From Hyaloperonospora brassicae (Eukaryota; Oomycota; Peronosporomycetes; Peronosporales; Peronosporaceae): a stretch of DNA of 64,000 nt. The stretch spans positions 372,001 to 436,000 of the forward strand of contig CANTFL010001296.1 of NCBI GenBank assembly GCA_947650285.1, read 5' to 3'. Position numbers and translations under genes: made by a program. Shown one piece after another: positions 1-14,100 of this stretch (within the stretch, counting starts at the first letter, position 1; each line of letters opens with the position of its first letter). The notes under the pieces were generated by a model. That model was not told the origin of the DNA and did no database searches. It saw only the letters and a list, made by a program, of their open reading frames with translations.

Positions 1-1000
1 AGCTATAATTGCGGACCTCTCGACCGTCGGCCAGGGCCAGGAAGTCCTGGCCGAATGCGGCCACCTAGCCCACTACGCAACGATTTCGACGGCCGTGGCT
101 CTAGCAATTTGCCTCCGTTTGGGAACAGGGGCCCTTCGCCGATATGTCGACCTCTAAGCCCTCCACGAGGTGGTGAATTTGGGCCTCGCTTTGACGGCCG
201 GGGATTGCCAATGAACAGCAATGGCATTTCGCCTGGACGAGACGGTCCGCCGAATATGTTTTCTCCTCAAGGCAGGAATCGTAGTCCAAATCGGCAGCCT
301 CCAGGCGAGATGATGCGCAAAAGAGACCGAAGCTGGGAGCGAGGTGGTCCGCCACTAGATATGGTGCAGCGTCCATTTAACGGTCCATTGCCTGATAGTC
401 CGCGTATGATGGAGCCTGGACCATATGATGTAAGTTCTGTTTGTGCACTGGCCGACTAACTACCCCACAGTATTTGTTGGCATCGACACGTACCTCTTTT
501 GACGATGTGAATGTTTGCTCGATAGACTCCAAGCGAATGGAGCTTCGAATTAAAGCGCAGTGGAAAGATGAAGTGTCGCTGCAGCGCCACGTCGCTTTCG
601 GTTGGTGTCAGTCGTCAATTGTACGTAATACTTGTGTGTGGGCAGCGCCTCGCTTGCTGTGCGTCAGCTGATGCTTACTTGGTGTATGCTGCGTAGGCCG
701 TCATATTTGGATGTGGTAGCGCTGCCACATTTGAATAGGTCGCCCGAGTTCTTGCAGCTCGAGCGTCCGAACGTCCGAAGAGTTGTGTACGAACTGAAGC
801 CGGAGTCAATGGCGGATGCGAGTGGCTACCGGGAGTTCGTTGGCTATCTCATCCAGGGACGTGGCGGCCACGCACGCGCTGGAGCTGCCACGGAAATGGA
901 ATCGCAAGGCTTCAAGATATTTCTTTTGCCCCCAGGCCAAGCAGCACGGCAGCTTGGCTACAAGGGAGACCACATGGTCGCCGTTTTGCGCTCCCGCTGA
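1..1000 (+). CDS. SPOC-domain protein, 3' part (5' end outside window)
   Basis: The gene enters from the left edge, open in frame 1 from base 1, and ends at TGA 998-1000. The first exon (to about 429) encodes a low-complexity Gly/Pro/Arg/Ser-rich linker with repeated PRGG, RGPSP and DGRG turns, typical of RNA-binding proteins. The last exon encodes a SPOC-type C-terminus: a YREFVGYLIQ strand, an alanine/glycine-rich loop, then FKIFLLPPG and a final HMVAVL strand, the order seen in FPA and SPEN proteins. Likely introns are 430-470 (GTAAGT...CAG) and 621-667 (GTACGT...CAG), which keep one frame throughout. A second acceptor at 696 breaks the frame, so this junction is unsure. SPOC proteins act in RNA 3'-end processing or transcriptional repression in the nucleus. 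An RRM part, if present, lies upstream of the window. The domain call is fairly sure and the exon model moderately so. Confidence 0.7.
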
Positions 1001-4000
1001 ATGTGCAACTTGCAAGAAATTGTGCGGTCTTCGCGCTTGCTGACGACTACGAAAGGAGCACCGACAGAGGTTCGGTTGAACATGCTTGTCGTATATTGTC
1101 CAAGCTGCTATGCTAACGTCCTTGCGAACTCATCTGTCTGTAGCTGCCATGCAAGCAAACGATATCGGTGGAAAGACTTGAAGAGCAGTGCGAACCGACT
1201 TTCTCATGCAAACGCAAGGGCTAAGCTTTTTTTTATTTTCATAGTTAATGACTTGAACGTTGTTGAGTGCAAAGAGACTTTGGTTGAATTGGCGCGATCC
1301 GTGTCTTGTTATCCTACGGATAATATGTGGTGAGTACTGTTCAAAGTGTACCTAACTGCGTCGTCTAGTAAAACAGCTCAAGACAGAAAGCATACCCGAA
1401 CAAACACGACCAAACAAAGCAAGACGTGGAGTCACGCGTGTACTTGATCAATTTGGTGTGCGCGGTTGTAAGGTTATTATGGAAATGTCATGTATAACCC
1501 GTAGATCGCCTGTTCATCACGTTTCCATGACCGCTACTCCACTTGAATTCGGCTCGCTTCTCAGAGACATGTACATATCATGACAGGACCGTCGAAGGTA
1601 GGATAGAATGAGCTCATTGTGCAACCAAATCGAACCAGCTGCGAAAGTGTGTTCGCCCATGTGATCGCATGATTGAAAATGAAAAGCCTTGGTCTCCTCT
1701 GACAACTTCTCTCTATTGCTGACAAAGTCGCATTGGTCGCGCCCGACGAGATTTATACGCAAAAACGACCAAAAACACGTTAGCAGAAGTCAAGGTAAGG
1801 TCTTGCGTGATCTTCTTGGGCTTCCGGTGCCTTTGAATAGGGCGAACAGGAGTGCAGCTCGCGTTGGTATGTCGTATTGCAATCAAACGTGCGTGAGACC
1901 AGGCATATGGTATGGTCGTCTGTGACATATTACCGATTGTAAGTCCTGGTGGTCTCGTATAAAATACGATGCTTTACGTCGTACGGTGGACTGCGCAAGA
2001 TATTACCAATCTTCGTTTACTGCCGGCAATGTTGTTTGAACGTGACAACGACTCTCAAATGTCGCAGTCCACTGTTTGTTTTTGCCCAACGACGAGACTG
2101 CCGTCAAGCGCAAAGTATCGTGTCGCATCCATACCGGTACTGTGCGTTTCCTTAATTCTCTGCAGGACAGTAAAAACCGCATGACCGTTCCTTTCGTAGC
2201 GATGTGATGCCATAGCTCTCACCATCTTCATATCCGTTCGGTATGGACATGTCTGTATAAGCGCAACATAGGTGTACACCATCCATTCTTGTAGACGTAC
2301 TTGGGTTTGTGCTCCTGAGGCGTATACAGCATGCAGTTGACACGTGTGATAGAAATGACCAATGTATATCTTGACAAATTCTTCGACTTGAATTGGTCTG
2401 AGTGTAGGTCACTCGTAGCTTGTAATGGAAACTCACTCAGGATCGTCTTGACTAGTGAAGATTCCAAAGACGAAGTGGCGTGTATGGTACTAAGTCGTGA
2501 GACGGTAAATTAGATTTTTGAATGTGACGAGACGCGTGCGCGTCCCAAATCGCATGATCAGCACCACTTCGACAGTTCATGCACGCCAATCAGGAACATC
2601 GACTACTGACTGATGAGCCTGTACTTTCTCAATCGCTGCGGAAAAATTGCAGATGGCATTGCCTCGCAACCCATACGTCAAGATGTCTGTCTTCACGCAA
2701 TTTCCTTCTCGAGTAAAAGTGCCAAATGTTTTGTGATTGTATACAACGATGTCACGATATCCCACGTCATCTGCTTAAAGAGAAATCGGCAGACCCAGAT
2801 TGCATAGCCTAGCACGAATTGCGAGGCGTGCGGATATCACTATCCTTGTATGCCCTTTAACTACGGCATCATGACACATGTAACCACTCTTTACATCTGC
2901 TAGAAAGATGTGTGTCACTGGATCAACTCACATGAGTAGTTGGTAATCTGTGTCTTTTTTCACCTGATATACATGTAACACGAAGGTGACGATTTGACTC
3001 CCAGAAAGAGCGCTTTCTAGATGGTAAATGAAGTAGCAACAATGCTACAATGCAACTAGTCAGATATCATTATCCAATACGGATCATACCTTGATCCCTA
3101 CTGTACCCTGACACGGGCAATAAGCTTCCTAGTGACGTCAAGGAGTAGGACAGCGTCTATTTTCAGTGAAGACGACCGCTCCGTTTCTTGCAGCTCGTTC
3201 ATTCACATAACCACCAAGTGGTGTTGGTGTGGACCAGAAATTGGTCGCGTGTAAACCCAAACGTCGCATCTTTTGACGTCTTTCTTTTCTGGAAGTGACC
3301 CTCTGTCCTTTGTTGCACAAAGAAGTTTACATAGCGTGGAAGAGTGCTTCGAGTTTGACAATTGGTAACTCCCAGAAAAGTCATCTTATAGTCGAATAGG
3401 CGTGTGCTATACCTTAATATGAATCCGACTATTCCGAGCCCAAATGGAATCTAGCAGCCGACAGATCCTGTACAACTTTGATTACTGGCTTGTCGAGATG
3501 GACCGCAAAAGCCTTCTACACAATGTGTTGGAAAATGGGTTTATGTGGCTTTCATGACATTGAAGGAGTTTCGGTGATGGGCGACTGTTCGGGGCTACAG
3601 CGTCAGTAAAACGACCGCGCTGTGGTTAAAGTGAACACGGGTGTAAGGAGGCATAGAAATACATATAAAAAATCAGTAATACTTTCACATTTGCACTCAA
3701 AGGACGAGGTTTGTTTGTTTACACAGGGGTGTTTATACACTCGCTTCGACACTCGCCACATTTGTTTTAGTACTGGATGTAATCTTCGGCATAATAAACT
3801 TAGCCTAATCTCGGCTAGAAGAACACTATTACAAATGAACGATAACTCTTCGAGTAACGCATGAAATCTACGCTTGATAGCTTCTACAAACTCTTTGACA
3901 CTCAGGTATAAAATGCTAAATCGAATCTTTGGATGGAAGTTGTATCGAAGGGACTGTCATCTGATACATCGTTCACCCTTCTTAAATCAAATTTGTCCAA

Positions 4001-6223
4001 AGTTCGTGCTACATGCTCTGCATTCCGACACGGGAATCTTCCATATATTGACACCGGACAACTATACACGCCACACTGATGATGCTGCTCATTCGAGTCC
4101 TTCACAGGTAAATTCCTAAAGGGTATATTACTAGGTGACCAGTAAGACATCATTAAATTGAATCCTGTCAAGATGAGCGCTTACCGCGATATAAACGCTG
4201 CATTTACGTGCAATATCGCGGAATATGACAGTAGGAAAAGAAATCAATGTCGGATAGAATTTCCGGGTCCTTCCACCATATTAAAGATTGTTAATAACAC
4301 TTGGGTCGATTCACACTTACGTAGAAGACGCTCTTTCACAGCGTCTGCTCGATCACTCGCCTCTAGTATACGAAACACATCTCTATAGACTCATCTTTCA
4401 TCACCTGTCCTGCGCTCTCTTTTTGTCTGGACTCGTCACCGACTATACAAACAAATATTTCGCATGTACCATTTGTCGAAGAAGACGAAGAAAAAAGTCT
4501 TTAAGCACTGATCGTGCGCAAATAGCCGCTCATGTACGTCATTTACGCACATTTATACTTCTTTTTGTTTTTGCATATGTTATTATAGTTGGCTACTGTA
4601 CGCTTGAAATTGGTTTTCAAACACACGAACATGGACTTAGTGAACACGATATCGATGATGATGCTCCACCAAATGATTTTGTAGCTATCTAAAGATCTAC
4701 ACAAAAAGATGCACCGACGCGACACATGCTGGACTTGTTGCAACAACCATTTGCGTATACCTGGCATTCTCACTACGACGGCCGACTTCGCCTTCGTCCT
4801 TCATACAAAATATTCGTAAAATCTAAGCTACGATCACATCAACCGTAGTTTTCTGATTCCAATGAATATCGTTCAAAACAATCATGAGTGTCTCTAGGTA
4901 GCCTTCTCAGCAGTATACGATGTATGTGTGTTTCACACAGCGCAACCGTCTTGTCAGACTCTTCTTTCCCACATTGGCTTTATAGCAATACGTGACCCCT
5001 TGCAATATCAATCTCTAAATTCACGGTTTGTAGTATGTTCAGCCTGGACGTTGTCAATACAGAAAAGGCACCAGCGCCATTACAACGAATAAAACATCTC
5101 ATTTTAAAACTATAGATGATTTTCAGGATTAACATATATTGTAAGTATAAATACGAACAGTTGTTTTCAGCAACTACAAAAGCTCCATCTACTAACAATC
5201 TGACTATCGCCCGTACATCCACCCCTTCACCAATCTAAATGATGTCGTCGAATTTATTTCTCCTAGTAACTTACTCCGCTGGACACTTAATCTTATTTCC
5301 TGTTCACCGAAAAGAACATATAGTACTGTTCTATCTTTAGCGGTTGCGTATAGCTGGCTGATTATTTAAAGTATTAGCGTGAGCAGTTTGTGAGTCATTT
5401 TGCGGACTTCTGGCGCAAAACAATTTAAAATACGATTATCAGTCGCGCATGAACGATTCTATCAAGCACTACAAATCCTAACTTGTAAGCTTCTCTTTGC
5501 TCTGAAGATGTATTTAATTCAATATGAAGCAGTTTATGAGCCCAAGCAACGGATCTCAGCTGTCTGTTAGCGTGGTAATACTATCCGACCTAACTATCCA
5601 ATCTCCTGAGAGCGTTGCTGGCGATCAGTTTTTACTTATTGACATGACGCACGAGATGGCAACAATAGCAGGTAGGAGGCGCGCATATATATCCAAAAAA
5701 AGAAATTGAGAGCTTCATCTATACACCGAATGCCTTGACTCCATGTAGCATCGAGCGCTCAAGAAAAAGGAATGTTCACAATATTGTATGAGCGCGCCTT
5801 GCAGAAGTTTATAAACATAAAGCGGTCGGTAATGGCATTGCACTTGAGTGCAATCCATGTAGGCCCACGAATTGTCTGGACTAAGACATTTTACTGTAGA
5901 CTATTACGCGAAAATTGCAAAGCTTTGTCACACGTTCACATTTACGTGTAGCGTAGACGCAAGCTGTACCTGAGTCACATGCTTAAACATCGGCTCATGC
6001 AACGGGAAACCTCGTTGCATCAACATTGGCATTGCTACATGTCAATTGAATATCATCGTTGCAGATGATGTTCCTATGTCTAGTATGTTATTATGCATAA
6101 CTTCTAAAACCCTTTCTAATTGATTTATATCGACCATTATATCGACTAACAAATTGTCTGATCAATGATGTATGCGCGCAAAAAGTAAAACACCATAAGT
6201 TACACTGGGATTTCCCATCGATA
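1001..6223. other. AT-rich intergenic region, no gene recognised
   Basis: About 5.2 kb with only short scattered reading frames, none with a recognisable domain or credible splice structure. The longest (4288-4692, + strand) has one hydrophobic stretch but no family resemblance. No tRNA, tandem array or terminal repeat was seen. Confidence 0.6.
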
Positions 6224-6225
6224 TA

Positions 6226-6235
6226 CAGTCGACCC
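6226..6235 (+). repeat. Left terminal inverted repeat, Tigger-like copy 1
   Basis: CAGTCGACCC, the exact inverse of 8092-8101. A CAGT start preceded by TA is usual for pogo/Tigger elements. Confidence 0.85.
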
Positions 6236-6305
6236 ACCATGTAGAGGATTAAGATGTGTTGCGCGTTTGCCTCATTTTTTATGTAAAGCGCTATAATATG
6301 GAGCG

Positions 6306-7890
6306 TCAATCCAAACCCATTTTAAGAAATACATCCATGGTACACTGAGTCTTTTGCATCGATCTTTGCTTTCTAACGTGCTCGGTGATACTTGCCAGCT
6401 TCTTGGTCAGTTCGTCACTGTCATGCTGTAGCGAAAGGAAGGATGACAGACAACGACAACATCCTAGAGCCTCGTATGGCCCAATCGTCACCTCATCGGC
6501 ATTTTCACCATCACTGTCGTTCTCAACCTCCTCACGCTCTATCGTTTCTGAGTCGCACTCGATCGGCTTTTCGTCATCCGCACCGGTGTACTCGTCGACA
6601 TTGACGCTGCAAGTCAAAATCTGCATAAAGCTGGTCAGCTGGTCCTCAACAGATCGATCAATGCGTTTGTTGGGGTCGCGTAGTTGGGTGAGATCGGCTA
6701 TCGTTACCGCCCCCACGACAGCACACTTGCTCCAGCATTTGCGAATTGCTTGCTAGGGTACCTCCTCCCAGATCGATATAGCGAAGCACGCAGCCCTCAG
6801 GATATCCAATTTTCGGCCGATTCTGGTGTGGATTGCATAGAGGAGCCATCGAACAAATTTCTTTCGATACCGATCTTTAAATGACCAATTAATCTCGATC
6901 ATAAAACACCCTGATATATTTCTGGTCAAGATATTATCCATCTAACGTACCTGCTTCGAGCGGTTGCAAGTTGCTTTCATATTCGGCGGCAGGAATGTCA
7001 GCTTGATATTGTAGAATTCAGCGGCGCCATAGTGACACGAAGCGTTGTCCAACAGGAGAAGCACTCGCCTCCCGTGCATCTTGGTATCGAAATGCCGAAG
7101 CCACTTAGCAAACGGTGACCCGTTATTTCACGCAGTATGATTGTTGAAGTACAAAACTTCATTTTTTTGGTGATGGCTCTGCGAAATGCTCGTGGATGCT
7201 TCGACTTGCCTATGGCAACGAGATCCATCTTCTCGGTCCCGGTCATGTTGCAGCACATTGCGACTGTGATACGATCCTTCTCTAGCTTCTATCCGTTGCG
7301 CTTGACCGTTTCCAGTGTCTTGATTGGAGTTCGAAGATAGATAATAGATGAGTCGGTAGAATTGAATACATCTCGTGGTGAATATTGGCCAATCAGCTCT
7401 TTGAGCTACATTCGATTTACTGCTAGTTGAGCGCGATCAACTGAGTCTGCCACGCCGTGAAGCACATGCTGCTGGATGCCGTGTCGAGCCTCGAAAATTT
7501 TGCAGCCACCCATTCGAAAGCCGCAGGTCATGCTCGTTTATCTCTTGAGCGGATCGGATAGAGCGACCTTCTTCTAGTTGTAGACCGTCTGTGAGAATTG
7601 CTTTGCCGTGATTGAGACGATAAAATGCGAAGAACGCAGCCTCAAACGCTGGAAACAGCACCTTTTGATTGCGCTTCCTGCCCGTGGCAAGGAAGGCGTT
7701 GGATGGTGACTGACGAATCCGTTCTGCTGCCGTTGTGGCGATCCGGAGGCCGAGCTTCTCCCTGACCCGGTATTATATTTGTAATAGGTATATGACTGGT
7801 GTGTGTGATGTGCACCCGCGCCTGACTGTTTTGCTCCATTGTGAGAATTGATCGCTTCGTCGATATTTTTCTGAGGTGGAACGGAAGCAA
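6306..7890 (-). pseudogene. Tigger-like (CENP-B/DDE_1) transposase, broken, copy 1
   Basis: Minus-strand remains of a pogo/Tigger transposase spread over several frames. In order: a possible N-terminal helix-turn-helix (QFSQWSK), a CENP-B type DNA-binding domain with its signature near DLRLSNGWLQNF, then the DDE catalytic region with NMTGTEKMDLVAIGKSKHP and the second aspartate in LLLLDNASCH, and an acidic C-terminal tail ending at 6306. The first catalytic aspartate motif (normally DETG) is degraded. There are several stops (for example a TGA after NNHTA) and at least three frame changes, so no functional enzyme can be made. The same lesions occur in the inverted copy at 16116-17700, so both derive from one already dead source or have been homogenised since. 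Confidence 0.82.
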
Positions 7891-8065
7891 ATGTGCAAAG
7901 TGGCAGACAATGCGATTATATGGTTAGTTCAGTTGAAAAAAGAAACAGGTGATTGGAGCATGCTGTTGTGTTACCCTGTTTCTCAAGTCTCTTATATAGA
8001 GTCAACGCACAACAATCAAGTGGCGCAACTTAGTGCGGGACACTGAGTTCCTCAAACAGGTATTC

Positions 8066-8095
8066 ACCCTCGATATGGGTTTTCATATTGAGGGT
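8066..8095 (+). repeat. Subterminal palindrome of Tigger-like copy 1
   Basis: ACCCTCGATATG, a short spacer, then CATATTGAGGGT form an imperfect hairpin overlapping the right terminal repeat. It may be a transposase-binding or folding structure. The corresponding end of copy 2 has lost most of the pairing. Confidence 0.5.
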
Positions 8096-8101
8096 CGACT
8101 G
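8092..8101 (-). repeat. Right terminal inverted repeat, Tigger-like copy 1
   Basis: GGGTCGACTG, the exact inverse of 6226-6235, followed by the TA target duplication. Confidence 0.85.
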
Positions 8102-8103
8102 TA

Positions 8104-11100
8104 TAGCCAATGAATGCTCGATCAAAATTACAAGAAAGAAGTCATACGATGATAAAAACTTGCTTTACATTACGTCATAACTCCAGTCCACTTGCTTTAT
8201 TCAAACATACAATACGTGAGGTTATGCGTTGTCTACTCAGTATGCCGTCGTTGCAGTACAACCGATGTGTCATGATTGCAGCTCATTTACAGGTGCAGGG
8301 AAGGGGTAGATGCAGGAACTGAGCAAAGATAGAGACTAAGCGTATCTACGCGTTTCAAAGTATAGATATTCAAAGCTGATGATTGGACTGTAAAGATTTG
8401 TAAATATTGCATAGGACTGAAGATTTAATACTTGCTATGATGCTCCTAGATATTATGTATTTGCTCATAGAAAGCGTCTAGCGATACAAAATATCGAACC
8501 TAGAGCGAATCGTCAATCATTTTATATCACCGAATGGAGACAAATTGAAAATTTTTGAAAGAGCACTCTGAGTCTGGTACACGAGGAGTCCGATCATCGC
8601 TGCTTGCCCTTGCAGCTGTGGATTTGATGACGACAAAAAACTTACATTACCACGCTTTAAAGTGGTACAGTCCAGAGAATGATAATTTGTGCTCGTAGAC
8701 ATGGAATCTGGTGTATCTCACTATGATCGTGCATTTGACAGAGATTAGCGATAATGTTGTGGACTAAGTCGCAATGAAGTACTTTTCGCCGCGCATGAAG
8801 TTTGTGGCTGTGTGGTGATTCAATCTAGAGCTCACAACTAAGTTGCGCTATGTACAAGAGACCTGAGTCCTTGGTAAGGGCTCAGGAAAAGGAATATATC
8901 GATGGTGTAAAAAAGGTTATCGAAAGATGTGTTATTGCACTTTTCATAGAGATCTAATGTTTTAAATACGAGAAAATCCGGCCAAATAGAAAAGGAGTGC
9001 CTTTTGAAAAACGTAAGATCGATAAAGCGTCGCGAAAAACGCATGCTTGAGCCTTTCAACTTAATGGGATGTTGCAGATACCAACCTTCATATATATATA
9101 TATATATATATATATTTTGTATACTGTAGCGCAAATTGTCATTGATTTTGTAATCAACCGATTCCTGAGAGCGTGGAGGAATTCGGAGAATTCTTATGGC
9201 TTCTACTTTCGAACTGAGAAAGTCTTTATGCAACGATGAAGCTCATAAATGTCATCGGAGGGTTGAAATAGAAAAGAAAATTATCAAATTGTGTATTGCG
9301 TCTATAATTTTTCGATGCCTTGCATCGTTTTATTTTTCGTACTTGCCACGTTAAAGCATCAAAACTAGTAGCAGAATCATTGCAATTACACAAGCTTAAC
9401 GATACATGCTATGGTTACATCGTTTTGTAATTGAATGTGCTGGTGACAAAGATTCGACCTCTTAGGATCATTATTTAGGTTTTATTGGCACAATGTGATG
9501 AGTGCGTCCGAAAGAATACTACGACTAGTAGAAGAGAAACAATTATCTCAATGACATTTTGCCATTATATTGGTCACTTCGCACTCATCAAAATCGATAA
9601 AATACATGGATCTTAGAATTATTTTTATGATCAAGCTAGTAATTTACACGCTTGTTAGCTGTCTTGTAAATTCGAGACCCAATGCACCAAGCCGCAATAA
9701 TCGTAGCGCAAGGAAAGAAAATTTCACCAATTAATTGCGTTGGCGCTATACCTTGCAGCAGCATATATATATATATATATATCTCGCAGCTCGATCACTA
9801 TCGCCACTCAGTGCATCATATGGAGAAAAGGAGAAAATATGCGTGATGTCGTTAGTAAAATAAAAGAACAATCAGCACCTAGGTGCGAGCGTATTCTTGT
9901 GTCCAGAGGCAATTCATCTAGCATTCGCTTCGCTAGGTAGACGTATATGAGTAAAAGTGGACTTGGTGTCTACACGCACTGGAGCATCAGATCAAGTAGT
10001 TGAAGCTGTTAAATAGACTATAGCGGTATATTTGATAAATGCAATATAACTTCGTTACCACGGTAATGGCATGATGATCTTGATATGTCATTTCATAAGG
10101 TTAGAGCCGTGCGGCTGACTATGTCTGGTATATTTTTGTCGAAGTAGATTATCATTGCTTAATCTATTCACTTCGCAATGTATAGATCTTTCTTGTATCT
10201 TGTTACATGCTCTGCCTTAGATACATTTAAACATTCCCTAATGAAGTTCGAGCGACTCTCAGTAAGAGGATGCACCATTAGTTAAAATATGATCTACAAT
10301 GCAACAGTATGTTGCCAAATTTGTAGGTGATGATAAAAAAGCCTCACCTTTCCGATCGAGGCGTTATCAGCTGCAACGATCGAGTAGTTTCATCAGGTAT
10401 TCCAAACGAAGATAATTGCAATATCAAAGCGATTATGAGGGAGCAGAAGCATGACTCGTGACGGTGTAGAACGCCAATATGATGCTTGCATGATTTCCGT
10501 GATAGATAAATACGGAATAAATTGTGTAGCATCTGCAAACACAGACACAAAAGGACTACATACCTTTCGAGCTGAAGGCATCAGTCTGCAAAACACGTCG
10601 CGTAATTATGCGGGAAAAGATTCTATAAGCGAGTTCTATAGCTTGTGGAAGTGCATCTCTTTTGATTCTAAATACTGTTATCCATATTAAAGCCAAATAT
10701 TGGGATGATTTACTCAAAGACTGACCCAAAATTTCTGGATGTCTCATATCAGCAATAAAAGCAATATATACGAAACCAATGGCTCAAAATTTGCAGTCAC
10801 TGGGGATCAAACGATACAAAGACACTGGTTCGATAAAATCTTGACATTACGCGATTTACAAAAATTTGAGAGCAAAAGAGTTGGCGTAGCGACGAAGGAA
10901 TACGACCTTTGTATCACTCCTTATTGAGTGAGGAGATGCAAATGGCTTGAGTCAGGAATATATAATTGTTTCTGCGGGGATGATAGTCGGATCCAGCATT
11001 GTAAAAGACTTTTTATATAAGATAAAGTGTATCAACCAGTATAAATTGTGTCGGCGGGCCACACAAAAGAAAAATTTGAAGATTATACAAAACAAATTCT

Positions 11101-14100
11101 TCCTGAGATTATCTGGACAAAACTAATTACTTTTAATTAATTAGAGAATTGTGCTTAGAAAATCAGATCCGATTGCAAAACAAAGATCTTGTATAAATTA
11201 TACAAGTATTAATAACATCGACAAGAGATTTAGTCTGCTTGTTCGTCATAGTGCCATATTCTTTCGAAACATGGCCTCGAACTGTTTTTTTAAAACACAT
11301 ACCGTACACGTACAGTTGTATAGAGAAGAAATTGGCGAAAAGGCTTTTTTGTAATATATGTACACAGTTTATAGTTTACAGCACTGACACGGACTTGGGG
11401 AAAACAAATCTAGCAGGTATGCGAGCGCTCTAGCTAAAGTATGTACAAAGCTTCTGACTCCGCGTCAAAACGCAAACGCGAAGGTAGTAATGATTTTGCA
11501 TGCTAGGCACGCCTGGGCTGTTTTACATATCCATTTCCCCAACAACGAAAGTTACACGCTGCATATGCAGCGCTATCAAGATATGTCAATATAGCGGAAA
11601 ACTGTCACATGTGGGTGAATCCTGTCCAATGTCACATGACCTGCTTTAACCAATTTTCAACAGTTACAAGCTAAACGGCCAAAACCGCTGCATGCAAGCT
11701 CGATCTGAACGGATCAAGCTAAACACTGAGCAAGAGTACCACGATTTAATAATACTCACCCCATTCAGAGTCAAAGTAGTGGACTATTTCGATCTATAGG
11801 TGCATAAACAGGATCACATCTTGTAAAAGCTATCTTTCTTTCAATCAGGTAAAATGACGCGTCAAATTGTTCAGCGTCCACGAGTATCGCTCCATGGTAA
11901 CCAGTGTTCCCAATATTTATTGGTAATTTAGACTTAGGATCAACTTTTTAGTGCAACATGTCTTGCGACGGCGCCACGATTTCATTCTGCAAGATAAAGT
12001 ATCAACCATAAGCGTATTGGGAGGATATCACTACAAAAGCACCTAAGTTGAACTTCGGGCGAGGAGAGTTCAATGATCTTACCCCGCATTTTCTGCTCTA
12101 AAACATAGAGATTTATATGATATTGGAAATGATTCAAGTTAATGAGTACATTAGTCAATGTGACCGAAAGAATTTCCAGCAGAACGGCTGTCGGATCTCA
12201 CTTCAAAACGGAATTCATGACTACAATTTTCCTGTCGAGAAAGGACTGTGGCTACAATCGCAAGGGAGTGAGAAGAGATTAGTCAAATTATCCCTTCTTT
12301 AAGCTGGAATTATAGCCGAGGCTTCCATAATCTTTAATATTGCAACTAGACGACAATGACATTTATCGTAATGAGGCTATCTTGCTCACTATGATGCGTT
12401 CCGTAAATTACGAAACGGTGCAGTGGTCAAACAACGGCTGTCCCTACCGGTAGATTGCGAGTTAGATCCCGGCATGGGGCATCTCCACTTAATCATTACC
12501 CAACCCCAAGGCCGCACAAGCGACTGGGCCTATAATAGGTCACGGCTGGTAGACGTTTTGAAGAAAGCGTGCAAAAAGGTACACTACCGAGTGGAATATC
12601 CTGCAAGTACTGGTCGTAGGTATTGGAGAATTTTAGGATCCTTTTTATCATTCTCCGTATTATAGACCAGTATAGCACAATTCGTGTGGACGTTAAGCTA
12701 TAATTCCTGCTACACTGCGCTGCAAACGACTACTAAGGCACGCATCGTGATGCCACAGAATATATTAGCTTAACGTTTAACGAGGCCGTTTCTCGAATTT
12801 GACACCTTATACAAGGTCCCAAATGAAGATTCAACTTAATGCAGATCTCAAAGGCAGAACGGAGCATGGTCTAGACACAATAATTCAATATATATATCAT
12901 ACTACTGTTGGTTATACAAAAATATTGGGAATATTCACGTGAGCGGTTATGCGTCGGGCGATTTCGAGGCGCAAAACAAGACACTAAACCACCTAAGATG
13001 TCGCATTACATCTATTTAACTGATCACTTTCATACTATGTAGACATTCGTTCGAGTTCAATATTTTCAACAAATACTTCATTGTGCACTAAGCTATGTAC
13101 GTCGAGTTTGACTACATTTTCATTGCAAAATATGTCCGGCCGAACTAGATATACGCTATATTTGTTAATGATCTGATATTACAACGTAAAGCACGTCTGC
13201 CTATTCCTTCTTTGAATGTGTGCACCCATTTAAACAAACGCAACGAAATAAAGCTGGCTTTACTGGTAGTAGATAAAAAAGCGCGCACTTTGGACGAAGA
13301 CATATGACTTACATGCGCTGTTTAGGGCAAAAAAGGCAATCTCTTGGATCATCTGGACGAAAAATGGTAGCTATGCGATCACCAATAATGAGGTGCTGCC
13401 AACCTGTAACATGTTAATATATCTAAGTGGGGTAATATAAGACTTTTTCGAATAACACTTTACCGACGATCAATCACGCTTCACTTTATCTTCTCTTCTT
13501 TTCTTTCAAGTACAATAATTATTAAGAAGCGACATCGTTGCAACATCGAGAAGCAACTGGTGGCGTATTAGCTTATCAACAAAATCTGGTCTTGCAAAGA
13601 AGTAATTTCTCACACTGAATATAGTTCTCAAGGGGAAGGAAATAATGAAATATGGCAGTGTACGCTTGTAATGAAACAATAGAAGCGATCTACACTGACA
13701 CATTCTAGGTAGGTGCCACGAATTCTCGCGTACACTTTACCTTCAAAAAGAGGTTATATCATATTAAAGAACATGTTTAATGGAAAAAAGACTAAATTTA
13801 AATTTCATTTAGTCTAATCTCAAACTGGCCGCTTTCGATCAACCTCCTGCTATAAGAGCTATAAACGTCTTATGTATCTACCCGATCAGAATTTATTGCG
13901 CGCGCCTAGCAGGTACTGATGCTCAATTCGGTTGTTATGTTGATATGTGTCAAATATTAGGTGGAGCGGTGCTGGATGTTATCTGCAAAGGAAAGATTCC
14001 GTCAATATTTACGAAGTATGGTCAATATTGGTGTATATCATACATATAAATATTATTCTTCCCAAGTGTGTCTCTGACACGTTACGGGCTCGCCTCATTG

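Larger units (their letters stand above)
6226..8101 (-). mobile_element. Tigger/pogo-like DNA transposon, copy 1 (degenerate)
   Basis: An 1876-bp element bounded by perfect 10-bp terminal inverted repeats CAGTCGACCC (6226-6235) and GGGTCGACTG (8092-8101) and flanked by TA on both sides (6224-6225, 8102-8103), the target duplication of the Tc1/mariner/pogo superfamily. It encodes a broken transposase on the minus strand. An almost identical copy in opposite orientation lies at 15904-17780. The interiors match at over 99 percent by eye, but the outer about 88 bp on the transposase 5' side and about 40 bp on the other side match at only roughly 62-65 percent. The boundaries rest on visible repeats and the target duplication. 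Confidence 0.88.

Noticed and set aside
4288..4692. 134-codon frame with one hydrophobic segment
   Set aside because: No family resemblance, no neighbours or splice support, AT-rich setting; likely chance.
9090..9115. TA tract as a replication origin or promoter
   Set aside because: A plain dinucleotide repeat in AT-rich DNA with no associated gene or conserved box.
8838..9233. 131-codon frame containing a tyrosine/isoleucine repeat
   Set aside because: The repeat is the TA microsatellite read as codons; nothing else supports a gene.
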